Source of the DNA: Candidatus Latescibacterota bacterium
GTDB taxonomy: Bacteria; JAAXHH01
DNA: 64,000 nt
Assembly: GCA_012270975.1 (NCBI GenBank)
Contig: JAAXHH010000124.1
Location: forward strand, 62,001 to 126,000
Direction of reading: 5' to 3'
Part shown: piece after piece, positions 8,432-17,389 of the stretch
How the letters are laid out: every line of letters starts with the position of its first letter
Numbering within the stretch: the first letter of the stretch is position 1
Notes under the pieces: generated by a model
Database searches by the model: none
What the model saw: only the letters and a program-made list of their open reading frames with translations
What the model was told of the DNA's origin: nothing
Made by a program: the position numbers and the translations under genes

Positions 8432-10201
8432 GTGGGAACACTGGCGGATAAACTGACTGTCTTGCTTGCCGACGCATTTGAATCGGCCGGCTACGATCGA
8501 AGCTACGGCGATGTGCGGGTATCGGATCGGCCGGACCTGTGCCAGTTCCAGTGCAACGGGGCGCTCGGGGCGGCCAGGCAGTACCGGGCCAATCCGCGGC
8601 AAATCGCACAGAACGTGGTCGATTCCATCTCCGCGCCTGACGTGTTCGGCGCCCTGTCTCTCGCCGGACCGGGCTTCATCAACATCGTGCTGAAAGACGA
8701 GTTTATCGCTGCCCATATCCAGGAAGTGTACGGGGATGACAGGCTGGGCTGCGAAATCACCAGTACGCTCGGCCGGATCCTCGTCGATTACGGGGGGCCC
8801 AACGTGGCCAAGCCGCTCCACGTCGGTCATCTCCGGGCGGCCATCATCGGCGAGAGCATCGTGCGGATCTGCCGCTTCGTGGGCCATGAAGCGATCGGCG
8901 ACGTGCACCTGGGCGACTGGGGTCTGCAGATGGGTCTCATCATCGAGGGCCTCCGGGACCGCCGGCCCGATCTCCCCTACTTCGACGCCGGATATATCGG
9001 GCCATATCCGGAAGAGCCTCCCGTGACCATCGGTGACCTGGAGGAGTTGTATCCGCAGGCCAGCGAAAGAGAAAAAGGCGACCCGGCTTTCGCGGAGGCC
9101 GCGCGTCAGGCCACGGTGGAACTCCAGGCCGGGCGGCCGGGCTACCGCGCACTCTGGCGGCACTTCCGTGATGTGTCCGTCGAAGATCTCCAACAGAGCT
9201 ACGAGCTATTGAATATCCGGTTTGACCTGTGGCTGGGCGAAAGCGACACGCAGGACCGTATTCCGGGGTTGATCGCCCGCCTGAAGGAGGAAGGATACGC
9301 GACACAAAGCCAAGGCGCCCTGGTCATAGAAGTCGACGACCCGGAAGACAAAGAATCGATGCCCCCGCTGATGCTGGAGAAAACCGACGGCGCGGTGCTG
9401 TACGGCACGACGGATCTGGCGACCATCGACCAGCGCGTGGAGCAATTCCAGCCGGATTACATTCTCTACGTGGTCGACAACCGCCAGCAGCATCATTTCA
9501 GGCAGGTCTTCAAGGCTTCCTACAAGACGGGCGTCGCGCCGGAATCGACGCGGCTGGAGCACAACGGCTTCGGGACCATGAACGGAAAGGACGGGAAGCC
9601 CTTCAAGACCCGCGAGGGCGGGGTCATGAAGCTGAAGGATCTGATCGAACTGGTAACCGGCCACGCAAGGGCGCGAATCGAAACCATCGAATCGGTACGG
9701 GAATACGACGAAGAAGAGAAGGAGCACATCGCCCGCATCGTGGGCGTGGCCGCCCTCAAGTACGCCGACCTGATGAACCACCGCACCAAGGACTACGTGT
9801 TCGACCTGGACCGGTTTTCGTCCTTCGAGGGCCGGACGGGACCCTACATTCTCTACGCAGCCGTGCGGATCAAGTCGGTGCTGCGCCGCGCCGAAGAACG
9901 CGGCCTGCAACCCGATAGTATCCTGGCTCCCCAAAGCGAGTCGGAACGCGACCTGGACCTCAAGCTGTCCGAGTTGCCGTCGGTGGTCGACCTGGCTTTC
10001 GAAACCCGGGCGCCGAACCACCTGTGCGAATACGCCTTCCAGCTGGCCACGGCCTATAACCGGTTCTACCACACCCATCACATCCTGAACGAGAAAGACG
10101 CCGAGCGCCGCGCCTCGTGGCTGGCCGTATCGGGAGTTACCCTGAGGGTGCTGGAAAAGGTGCTGGACCTGCTCGGTATCGAGGTGCCGGGACGCATGTA
10201 G
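8432..10201 (+). CDS. argS: Arginyl-tRNA synthetase
   Basis: Class I synthetase charging tRNA-Arg, 589 residues, which is a usual ArgS length. Domains in order: the N-terminal Add-1 tRNA-binding domain (about 1-115), the Rossmann catalytic domain with the HIGH-type motif AKPLHVGHLR near residues 125-134, the region GKPFKTREGGVMKL that occupies the degenerate KMSKS position, and a C-terminal DALR anticodon-binding domain ending in LLGIEVPGRM. Translation starts at a GTG (8432) with GAGGGAAC 7-14 bases upstream. The gene closes the peptidase-yjbQ-argS block. Confidence 0.95.
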   Translation: MGTLADKLTVLLADAFESAGYDRSYGDVRVSDRPDLCQFQCNGALGAARQYRANPRQIAQNVVDSISAPDVFGALSLAGPGFINIVLKDEFIAAHIQEVYGDDRLGCEITSTLGRILVDYGGPNVAKPLHVGHLRAAIIGESIVRICRFVGHEAIGDVHLGDWGLQMGLIIEGLRDRRPDLPYFDAGYIGPYPEEPPVTIGDLEELYPQASEREKGDPAFAEAARQATVELQAGRPGYRALWRHFRDVSVEDLQQSYELLNIRFDLWLGESDTQDRIPGLIARLKEEGYATQSQGALVIEVDDPEDKESMPPLMLEKTDGAVLYGTTDLATIDQRVEQFQPDYILYVVDNRQQHHFRQVFKASYKTGVAPESTRLEHNGFGTMNGKDGKPFKTREGGVMKLKDLIELVTGHARARIETIESVREYDEEEKEHIARIVGVAALKYADLMNHRTKDYVFDLDRFSSFEGRTGPYILYAAVRIKSVLRRAEERGLQPDSILAPQSESERDLDLKLSELPSVVDLAFETRAPNHLCEYAFQLATAYNRFYHTHHILNEKDAERRASWLAVSGVTLRVLEKVLDLLGIEVPGRM

Positions 10202-10238
10202 AACCTGTAGAAAACCGCACGCAGCGCATTTTCTGCCC

Positions 10239-11555
10239 ATGAACATCGTATACATCCATTCCCACGATACGGGCCGGTACATACAGCCCTACGGCCACGC
10301 CATTCCCACACCCGCCCTGCAGAAACTGGCGGAGGACGGGGTCCTTTTCAGGTCGGCCTTCTGCGCGAACCCGACGTGTTCTCCGAGCCGGGCGGCCCTG
10401 CTCACAGGTCAGTGGGCCCACAGTTGCGGCATGTTCGGACTGGTCAACCGGGGATGGTCGATCCACCATCCCGGCCGACTCATCATGCACACCTTGAGAG
10501 GGGCTGGATACGATACGGTGATGGCCGGATTCCAGCACGTGGTGAAGAATCTGGATGACGCCGGGTGGTCCCGCGTCCTGCCGCGGGAGGCTGGTGACGA
10601 GAAGGCGCCCGCCGAGGAACTTGCGGAATCCTTTCTGTCGGATTCCCATGACCGCCCGTTCTTCCTTGACGTGGGCTTCGGCGAAACCCATCGGAGGGGA
10701 GCGGGCTTCTCGCCGCAACCCGAAGGGGAGGCGCCGACCGATCCTCGTTTCGTTCGCCCGCCGGCACCTTTTCCCGATACGCCGGAGCTTCGTCAGGACA
10801 TGGGACTCTTTATCGATGCCGCCCGTACGCTCGACCGAAAGATGGGTCGCGTGCTCGAGGCAATCGACCGGTACGGGTGGAGGGATAATACCCTGGTCGT
10901 CTGTACCACCGATCATGGCATCGCCTTCCCCATGATGAAGTGTCATCTCACCGACCACGGTATGGGCGTCATGCTCATCCTGCGCGGTCCCGCGGGATAC
11001 AGTGGCGGCAAGGTGATCGATGGCATGGTAAGCCAGATCGACCTGTTCCCTACCGTTTGCGAGTTGGCCGAGATCGACCGGCCGGACTGGCTGCAGGGCG
11101 TGTCACTGGATCCCCTGGTGCAGGACGAAGCCACGGAGATCCGCGAAGAAGTCTTCGCCGAAGTCAACTACCACGCGGCCTACGAGCCCCAGCGGGCCGT
11201 GCGGACCCACCGCTGGAAGTACATCCGGCGGTACGGCGACCGTGAACTTCCCGTCATGACGAACTGCGACGCATCGATCACGAAGTCAACCCTGATCGAG
11301 CAGGGATGGCGTGAGCGAAACGTGCCCCGCGAACGCCTGTACGATACCGTGTTCGATCCTGGCGAGACCAACAATCTGGCCGGCCGGCCTGAGTCCGCGG
11401 GCGTGTTACGCGACATGCGCGCCCGGCTGGACCGCTGGATGGCGTCCACGGCCGATCCCCTGGTCGATCACAAGGTCGTGCCCCCGGACCCCGGGGGCGT
11501 GTTGAACAGCCCCGCCGATCTGTCGGCGGCCGATGACCCACAGTATCCCGTCTGA
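10239..11555 (+). CDS. Sulfatase family hydrolase (formylglycine type)
   Basis: A 438-residue member of the alkaline phosphatase/sulfatase superfamily. Near the N-terminus, CSPSRAALLTG carries the CxPxR signature, with Cys47 expected to be converted to formylglycine. The C-terminal half has the metal/substrate segment TTDHGIAFP and a truncated C-terminal subdomain. The usual N-terminal DD of many sulfatases is replaced by SHDTGR, which still offers one aspartate (Asp10). No signal peptide is seen, which is unusual for polysaccharide sulfatases and suggests a cytoplasmic substrate or a missed export signal. No sulfatase-maturating enzyme gene lies nearby. The substrate is unknown. The next gene starts 3 bases after the stop. 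Confidence 0.88.
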   Translation: MNIVYIHSHDTGRYIQPYGHAIPTPALQKLAEDGVLFRSAFCANPTCSPSRAALLTGQWAHSCGMFGLVNRGWSIHHPGRLIMHTLRGAGYDTVMAGFQHVVKNLDDAGWSRVLPREAGDEKAPAEELAESFLSDSHDRPFFLDVGFGETHRRGAGFSPQPEGEAPTDPRFVRPPAPFPDTPELRQDMGLFIDAARTLDRKMGRVLEAIDRYGWRDNTLVVCTTDHGIAFPMMKCHLTDHGMGVMLILRGPAGYSGGKVIDGMVSQIDLFPTVCELAEIDRPDWLQGVSLDPLVQDEATEIREEVFAEVNYHAAYEPQRAVRTHRWKYIRRYGDRELPVMTNCDASITKSTLIEQGWRERNVPRERLYDTVFDPGETNNLAGRPESAGVLRDMRARLDRWMASTADPLVDHKVVPPDPGGVLNSPADLSAADDPQYPV

Positions 11556-11558
11556 GCC

Positions 11559-12572
11559 ATGCAACCTGTCTATCTGAACCATTTGCTCATATTTCTGGAT
11601 GCGGACACTTACCGTTCCATCGGCGCGTCCGGATTTCTGAACGATCACTTCGCCAGTTCCGAAGAGCGGACGACCCACGACCAGGCCACGGGCATGTCGT
11701 GGACCGGCCGCTACTACTACGGCCGCGACACCTATTTCGAGTTCATGAATCCGGACCGAACCTCCTGGGCGCCCCGCGACGCCCTCGCTTTCGGCATAGA
11801 GCGGGAGGGGGGATCAGAGGAACTCGCCGGCCGCCTGGAAAGGGAATTGAAACGGGATATCACGCTGTTCAAGCGGAAAAGAAGGTACCGGGATCAGGAC
11901 ATCCCCTGGTTCTGGACGGTAGATATACCCCGAAAGGACGACGCCCGGCTGATTTCCTGGGTGATGGAATACGATCCCGGGTTCCTGGACCGCTGGGCGC
12001 CGGACCTTCCTCCGGAAAAGCCTGCCGCGGGGAAGCCCGGCATCGCCAGAAGCGGGTTTCTGACCCGTTACCGTTCCGCCATCGGCGATGACCTGCCTGA
12101 CCGGCTGTTCCGGGATATCACGTCGGTGACCGTGACGCTGCCGCCCGATGAAGCCGACCTGCTCGCGGCTGAATTGGGGGTCTATGGATATGCTGCAACG
12201 AAGATGGACAGACCTGCGGAACCGGACGGGGACGATGTCGCGGGGTTGGGGCCGGACACAACCTCCGGAATGGCTGCGGATCGATCAGAGTCCGCACCCC
12301 CAGCCACCAGACAGCGCGTAAACTTCCGGGGGCCGGACCTCGAAATCGTGGTGGAATGGTCAGTCCGGGCCAGCGGCCCGGTCGGGGGAGGCGCTGACCG
12401 CACCGGATCCGCGGCAACCGGGTCCTTTGGTGACGGATTCGGCATCACGACATTTTCCATGGAGACGAAGCCGGTCTCCGTCACCACGACCCACACCTTC
12501 GGTCCCGCATGCCGTCTTACCGTGGACAGGACGGGGAAAGCCACCTGGTCGTTCAGGCCGAATGCAAGGTGA
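11559..12572 (+). CDS. Uncharacterised protein, DUF5829-like N-terminus
   Basis: A 337-residue protein that I only partly recognise. The N-terminus (PVYLNHLLIFLDADTYRSI, then EERTT and YYYGRDTYFEF) resembles the DUF5829 family, a glyoxalase-like fold of unknown role. The middle (about 215-250) is a low-complexity, Asp/Gly/Ala-rich linker. The last 80 residues are beta-rich. It lies 3 bases behind the sulfatase gene and is probably co-translated with it, so a role beside that enzyme is possible but unproven. There is no signal peptide and no catalytic motif I can name. Confidence 0.6.
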   Translation: MQPVYLNHLLIFLDADTYRSIGASGFLNDHFASSEERTTHDQATGMSWTGRYYYGRDTYFEFMNPDRTSWAPRDALAFGIEREGGSEELAGRLERELKRDITLFKRKRRYRDQDIPWFWTVDIPRKDDARLISWVMEYDPGFLDRWAPDLPPEKPAAGKPGIARSGFLTRYRSAIGDDLPDRLFRDITSVTVTLPPDEADLLAAELGVYGYAATKMDRPAEPDGDDVAGLGPDTTSGMAADRSESAPPATRQRVNFRGPDLEIVVEWSVRASGPVGGGADRTGSAATGSFGDGFGITTFSMETKPVSVTTTHTFGPACRLTVDRTGKATWSFRPNAR

Positions 12573-12622
12573 CGTCAGACGGCGACGCGGTCCAATGACG
12601 GCGACCGGTCGTGACCATGCGA

Positions 12623-13027
12623 TTACGTATGAGACGCCGGTCCACATTTGGAGGCAGGACAAGTCCTGCACAGGTGCCGGTTCACGAGATGGGTCGTTGC
12701 GAGCAGTACGCCCCCGGTCACATGGAGGAATACTTCGAAGTTTCCTTCGGCCGCCAGGAAACCCGTAACGATGACGCCCACGGCCAAAACGAGGGTGAGA
12801 AACGCCCTCCATCTCCTGTGGTGCCTCACGCCCGCAACCACGCTCCCGGCTGCGAGCAGCACCGCGCCGATTATGGCGTACTCGGCGGGTTCTCCGGCCA
12901 GGAATCCTAGACCCACAAGCGGCAGGAACGTCACCACCATCGGTAAGGCCAGGCAATGGATCGCACATGCAGACGAGAAGAACACGCCGATGTTGTCTAC
13001 GGTACCTCGATTGATCTGATGGTTCAT
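12623..13027 (-). CDS. MerC-like small membrane protein
   Basis: A 134-residue protein with about four hydrophobic segments and the MerC-type signature SSACAIHCLALP near residues 18-29, where Cys and His in CAIHC would bind a soft metal. The C-terminal tail is Cys/His-rich (HLVNRHLCRTC and KCGPASH). MerC proteins carry mercuric ion across the inner membrane in mer operons, but many chromosomal homologues are linked to zinc or other metals. No merA, merR or merP is present here. It is the last gene of a minus-strand run with an ABC exporter and a His-rich secreted peptide, which supports a metal-related role. Confidence 0.75.
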   Translation of the reverse strand: MNHQINRGTVDNIGVFFSSACAIHCLALPMVVTFLPLVGLGFLAGEPAEYAIIGAVLLAAGSVVAGVRHHRRWRAFLTLVLAVGVIVTGFLAAEGNFEVFLHVTGGVLLATTHLVNRHLCRTCPASKCGPASHT

Positions 13028-13068
13028 TTCTTATCTGATTCTCCTGTGGTTTAAATACGGGGTCCGGC

Positions 13069-13148
13069 TCATCCGGCGCCACGGAATTCCGAGGGCCTGC
13101 TCATAGGACGCCCCGTAGACCCGGAACCAGTTCATCCGGCGCCACGGA
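13069..13148. repeat. 17-bp direct repeat around the permease stop codon
   Basis: TCATCCGGCGCCACGGA occurs at 13069-13085 and again at 13132-13148. The second copy contains the stop and last codons of the downstream permease gene; the first lies 63 bases further on in the gap before the MerC gene. It looks like a short local duplication of the gene end. Confidence 0.75.
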
Positions 13149-14580
13149 CCTTGCCGAGTCCTCTCCAGGCACCCGCGCCTACCAGCCCGACCAGTACGAC
13201 CAGCGCCGATAGCGGTACCGCCGCGCGCCGGCCCACGTCGCCTAAGGACTCGTCTTCGAAATTGAAAGCCGGTAACGTCGGAAGCACATCCGCCGACATC
13301 TGCTCCCCGGCCAGGATGGCCGGCACGAAGAACGACTGCCATTGGCTGGAGAAAGCTCTCACCTGTGCCTGAAACCGGGCAAACCGCGCGTCACCCGTAC
13401 CCGCCGCGTCGATCAGCATCTCCTGGACCAGGAGCGCAGGGGAAAGAAACCGGTAGCGGCGGACCAGTTCGTTCTGCTCGTCCCGTCCCACCCTATGTCG
13501 CTCCGACACCTCTTCCAGGCGCTGGTTCACCGCGTCCGTCGCGGCCCAGGCCAGCGCGGCCCGGTTGGGTTCATCGGTCGCGTCGCCACCGGCCAGTTCG
13601 GGGTGGTCCTCGAGGTAACGGGCAAGCAGTTCGCTGCGACGGTTCACCGCGTCGTTCGAAGCTTCGCGCTGTGCCGTAATCATCTCCACGCGCGACGGGA
13701 GTGGATGGAGGAGGCCTGCGGCGATGTTGATGGCGGCCGGCAGCACCACCACCAGGACAAGCCAGGCCCCCACCAGCGCCGTGGCGTTCCAGGAGGACGA
13801 CCGGCCGAGGCTGTTTACCCAGGCGGTGAGTGAGAACCAGAACAGCGCGTACACGGTCAGTGCCGCGCACCACAGCAGTACCCTTCCGAGCGGCCCCGAA
13901 GATCCGAAGCCTCCCGAGATCAGTACGCCGATCAACGACACCCCGACGGCCGCGGCCAGGACCAGCAAGGCGCGGAAGGCGAGTTTCGCGGTCACGAACC
14001 GGCGTGCCGATACGGGCTGGGAAAGCGTAAGGGCCAGGGTGCCCTGTTCACGTTCCCCGGATAACACGTTGAAGCCCATGGCCAGTATGAGCAGGGGCAG
14101 CAGGTAGATCGCGACGAAGGCCAGGTCGAATCGTCCCACCATGAGGTTGAGCGGGTTCTCCACCTCGCCGTTCTGCAGGAACGTGGATTCGTTGGTATAG
14201 ATGCTGACATCGTAGTAGTATGGCAGCAGGTCGCTCTGTCCCACCGCCAGGGCGGTCAGGGGGCCGGGATCCAGCGCGACGGACCGGGCGCCCCGGCGGC
14301 CACCCATCACGTTGGCGTTGCGGGGATCGCGGAAGGGGGAGGACGGCTGGGCTCCGTTTTCGATGGCGGCCAATTCCTGTTCCAACGCATTGATCCGTTG
14401 GACATTCCCGTCCCGTACGACCTGTACCGTGTGATCCTGGAAGCGGACCCAGGCCATGCCATTGGCCAGCGCGTAGGCAAAGAGGACGACGAAAAGGGGC
14501 AGGACGATCCGCAGGATTCGGTCTGCCGCGAGAAGCCGCCACTCGTTGAGCAGGATGGTCTTTATGGTCTTGGTCTGCAT
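13132..14580 (-). CDS. ABC-2 type transporter permease (DUF3526 type), second copy
   Basis: A 482-residue integral membrane subunit of an ABC-2 exporter. It has one N-terminal membrane segment (IVLPLFVVLFAYALANGMAW), a large extracytoplasmic loop of about 110 residues, a block of membrane segments including the coupling-type motif SGEREQGTLALTLSQPVS, a second soluble loop of about 140 residues, and a final C-terminal segment. This two-loop pattern matches the DUF3526 ABC permeases. The ATG at 14580 is preceded by GGAGGTG and overlaps the region just after the stop of the sister permease (2 bases apart). An upstream in-frame ATG at 14688 lies inside that sister gene and lacks support. Substrate unknown. 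Confidence 0.85.
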   Translation of the reverse strand: MQTKTIKTILLNEWRLLAADRILRIVLPLFVVLFAYALANGMAWVRFQDHTVQVVRDGNVQRINALEQELAAIENGAQPSSPFRDPRNANVMGGRRGARSVALDPGPLTALAVGQSDLLPYYYDVSIYTNESTFLQNGEVENPLNLMVGRFDLAFVAIYLLPLLILAMGFNVLSGEREQGTLALTLSQPVSARRFVTAKLAFRALLVLAAAVGVSLIGVLISGGFGSSGPLGRVLLWCAALTVYALFWFSLTAWVNSLGRSSSWNATALVGAWLVLVVVLPAAINIAAGLLHPLPSRVEMITAQREASNDAVNRRSELLARYLEDHPELAGGDATDEPNRAALAWAATDAVNQRLEEVSERHRVGRDEQNELVRRYRFLSPALLVQEMLIDAAGTGDARFARFQAQVRAFSSQWQSFFVPAILAGEQMSADVLPTLPAFNFEDESLGDVGRRAAVPLSALVVLVGLVGAGAWRGLGKVRGAG

Positions 14581-14582
14581 GA

Positions 14583-15992
14583 TCACGACACCTCCGCGCG
14601 GCGAACGGCGTACGTGACGACTACAAACGCACCGGCCAGCCACAGTCCGAGCATCAGGAGCGAAAGGGCCCGGTTCTTCAGGACCCACGACACTTCCGGC
14701 GCGTCGTACCGGAAGGGCGGCATCTGCGACCAGAGATCGGCGGAGGCGAGGTAGGTCTCACCGGTACGGGAGTTTTCGGTCAACTCGCCGTTCAAGCGCT
14801 CCACCAGATCCCTCCGGTATTGCTCCGCGGCGGCGGCGAAGTGGCGGTGCTGTTCGACATCGGTCCCGGCCAGGCCCATGGAAAGCGTCCGAACCGCCAG
14901 CAGGGGTGCCGTCACCGCAAGCGCTTCGTGTACGTATCCCTGGCGCTTGAAGGTGTCCCATAAAGCGCCGTAGTTCCGGTCGAAGATCTGGTCGCCGAAT
15001 CTCTCGCTTTCCTGCAGGAAGACGCCTATCGCGTTGATCGGGAGGTCTTCTGCCCGCTCCACCTCGTACTGCGCCAGCAGGTTCTGCGTTACGACGGTCC
15101 GGTCGGGACGGTCAACGCCCTCTATGCCGCTGGCCATCTCCTGTTCGAGGGTGCGGGCGAACTCGATCGCGGAAGGCGTCGGGTACAGCCATTTCGAGAG
15201 ATCCACCGCCACGCGGGGCGCCACGAGTCCGTTCACCACCCAGACGGCGAGCAAGACGACCAGCGCGGTCCGCGCCGAAGGGGCCCGGGCCGAGACGGCG
15301 AGGGACAACCCTATGAACGTGGCGAAATAGGCCAGGTAAATCCCGGCAAGCACGGCGCCGCGTACCAGCGGGGACGTCGCTGGTCCGGGGCTTCCTACGA
15401 CAATGGCCGCCGCGCCTACGACTGCCGCGGGTACCAGGAGCAGCGCCAGGGCGGCCGTCGCGCCGAGGGCCTTGCCCATGGCGAGTTCGAGGCGTCCGAC
15501 GCCCGTAGCCAGGAGTTGCCGAAGCGTACCCCGCTCCCGCTCGCCGGCGAGCGCCCCAAAGGTCAACAGGATGATGAGAAGCGGTACCAGGTGCTGAAGG
15601 ACCTGCGCCGCCGTCAACGCGCCTATGCGCTGCGCGGGGGTCGCGTCCTGTGCGGGGCGCAGCAGGAAATCGTTCTGCCTGTGGGCCTCCAGGAACACGG
15701 ACGTTCCCGTATAGGAATCCACCCCTTCATCGACGAAAGACAGCGCCAGCCGGGGTTTGAACGCGTATACACCGTAGTGGGCCGCGGAATGGGGGTTCTT
15801 CTCGCCCTGCGATTCCCAGTGATCGCGGGCGGTTGCCTGTGCCGCGGCGAGTTCCTTCTGCGCATTGCGCGCCTGGACCCATCCCGTTCCCAGCGACACC
15901 AGGAGCAGGGCGCCCACCAGGGCGGCGCACCATCGGAATCGGCCATCCCGCACAACGTCCATGAATTCCTTTCGGACGATATGCCTGATCAT
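14583..15992 (-). CDS. ABC-2 type transporter permease (DUF3526 type), first copy
   Basis: A 469-residue membrane subunit paralogous to the following gene. MIRHIVRKEFMDVVRDGRFRW leads into the first membrane helix, a soluble loop of about 100 residues follows, and then the conserved LAGERERGTLRQLLATGV segment, further helices, another large loop and a last helix before a short charged tail. It lies 9 bases after the ATPase gene, so ATPase and the two permeases form a heterodimeric exporter. Such pairs are known from the NosY-like/DUF3526 group, and some members sit in metal-regulated loci. The flanking metal-type genes here make that the best guess for this one. Confidence 0.86.
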   Translation of the reverse strand: MIRHIVRKEFMDVVRDGRFRWCAALVGALLLVSLGTGWVQARNAQKELAAAQATARDHWESQGEKNPHSAAHYGVYAFKPRLALSFVDEGVDSYTGTSVFLEAHRQNDFLLRPAQDATPAQRIGALTAAQVLQHLVPLLIILLTFGALAGERERGTLRQLLATGVGRLELAMGKALGATAALALLLVPAAVVGAAAIVVGSPGPATSPLVRGAVLAGIYLAYFATFIGLSLAVSARAPSARTALVVLLAVWVVNGLVAPRVAVDLSKWLYPTPSAIEFARTLEQEMASGIEGVDRPDRTVVTQNLLAQYEVERAEDLPINAIGVFLQESERFGDQIFDRNYGALWDTFKRQGYVHEALAVTAPLLAVRTLSMGLAGTDVEQHRHFAAAAEQYRRDLVERLNGELTENSRTGETYLASADLWSQMPPFRYDAPEVSWVLKNRALSLLMLGLWLAGAFVVVTYAVRRAEVS

Positions 15993-16001
15993 AGTTGGCT
16001 C

Positions 16002-16808
16002 CTAATCGTGCATGTGTTCGAGGTAGATGCGTTCGAGATCCGCGTGGCCGATTTCGTCGGTGGTCATTTCCGCGACGAGGCGGCCATGCCGCATGATACC
16101 GACCCGCGTTCCGGTTTCCTTTGCGCGAAAGAGGTCGTGGGTCGCCATAAGTACCGCAACACCCCGATCCTTGAGCTGTTCCAGCAATTCGGAGAACTCG
16201 TTCGAAGCCTCGGGATCGAGGCCGGATGTCGGTTCGTCGAGGAGCAGGGCGTCGGCCTCCTTGGCGATGGCGATCGCAATGCCGACTTTCTGTCTCATGC
16301 CCTTGGAATACGCGGATACGCGGGAATGGACCGCATCCGCCTGAAGTCCCGCGTCGACCAGGATCTCGGTGAGTCGATCCGTCGACAGGGATTCCTTCCC
16401 GCCCAGCGCGGCAAAATAAGCCAGGTTTTCCAGGCCGCTTAAATTGCGATAGAGCATGACCTGCTCGGGAACGTAGGCGAGGTGCGTTTTGGATTTCAGC
16501 GGCGCTACGGCGACGTCCAGACCCATCACGTGAGCGCTTCCGGACGTCGGCTCCAGAAACCCCAGGAAAAGATGGATCGTAGTCGTCTTGCCGGCGCCGT
16601 TCGGGCCCAGTAGGCAGTAGATCTCCGACGGGCCGACCCGGAGATCCAGGCCGACAACCGCTTCTACTTCATCATAACGCTTGGACAGCGACCGGGCTTC
16701 CAGTACGGGCGCCAACGCGGCGCCTGCCGAATCGGCCGGGGTCTTGGATTCATCGACAGCCAATGCATCGCTCGTGTTCTTCATCCGGGGTTCCGGACCG
16801 GATTCCAT
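16002..16808 (-). CDS. ABC transporter ATP-binding protein
   Basis: A 268-residue ABC ATPase that powers the two permeases encoded downstream. Walker A is GPNGAGKTTTIHL, the signature motif is represented by YSKGMRQKVGIAIAI, Walker B is ALLLDEPTSGLDPEA, and the switch histidine is in LMATHD. This is the CcmA/NosF-type subfamily typical of ABC-2 exporters. An in-frame ATG exists at 16829, but the ATG at 16808 is preferred because GGAGGG lies 9 bases before it. The N-terminal 35 residues are a charged extension not seen in most family members. Confidence 0.92.
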   Translation of the reverse strand: MESGPEPRMKNTSDALAVDESKTPADSAGAALAPVLEARSLSKRYDEVEAVVGLDLRVGPSEIYCLLGPNGAGKTTTIHLFLGFLEPTSGSAHVMGLDVAVAPLKSKTHLAYVPEQVMLYRNLSGLENLAYFAALGGKESLSTDRLTEILVDAGLQADAVHSRVSAYSKGMRQKVGIAIAIAKEADALLLDEPTSGLDPEASNEFSELLEQLKDRGVAVLMATHDLFRAKETGTRVGIMRHGRLVAEMTTDEIGHADLERIYLEHMHD

Positions 16809-16990
16809 AGGTTTTCCCTCCGGTTGCATGGAGTATACTTGATCCCTCGCCGCGCCTGTGGCGCGACTTCGAATCTTTATTTCCGGGAAGATAAAGTCAC
16901 CGATGCACAGGACGGATTTTGACGGCGCAAAATCAGCGGACAGGCATCGGGAACTGGACGAATTTAGTGAAAACGGAAAGGGAGGGGTAT

Positions 16991-17293
16991 TCAGGCAGGT
17001 GGGGCCCGGGAGTCGTGTCCTCGGCTGGCCGCATCAAGGGGATGCGCATGGGTGTACGGTGCGGAGATACGGTGTATCAGCGTATCGGAGAAGTCGTGCA
17101 CGCCGGAACGATCGATGGAATCGATGATCGGCAGTCCCTGGACATGACAGGGAACACAGGTGCCGTTTACGCATTCGTCATCGTGTTCGTGGTCGTGGTC
17201 ATGGGGCGCCGCCGAGAGCACGAAGAGGGCGATGGCGAAAACCGCGGCCCAATGCTGTAGCGTTAACCAATCTGGTCGCATGTCGGCGAACAT
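16991..17293 (-). CDS. Small secreted His/Cys-rich protein, putative metal binder
   Basis: About 100 residues. A hydrophobic segment near the N-terminus (WAAVFAIALFVLSAA) looks like a signal peptide. It is followed by HDHDHEHDDEC and then two further cysteines in NGTCVPCHVQG, with additional histidines later (IHR, YTHAHP). I do not recognise a named family, although the plan resembles DUF2946-like small periplasmic proteins. A dense His/Asp stretch next to a Cys-x4-Cys-x2-Cys motif is typical of zinc, copper or nickel binding. It is transcribed toward the ABC exporter, about 180 bases upstream of the ATPase gene. The in-frame ATG at 17317 lies upstream of the one chosen; the ATG at 17281 is also possible. 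Confidence 0.6.
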   Translation of the reverse strand: MFADMRPDWLTLQHWAAVFAIALFVLSAAPHDHDHEHDDECVNGTCVPCHVQGLPIIDSIDRSGVHDFSDTLIHRISAPYTHAHPLDAASRGHDSRAPPA

Positions 17294-17389
17294 AGCACGC
17301 CCCTGTAGTCCTGTCAAGTGCCTTCAACACTTCATCGGTTCCGGAATGCCCACTACGTATTTACACGAAACCACTCCTGTCTCTTGAAT

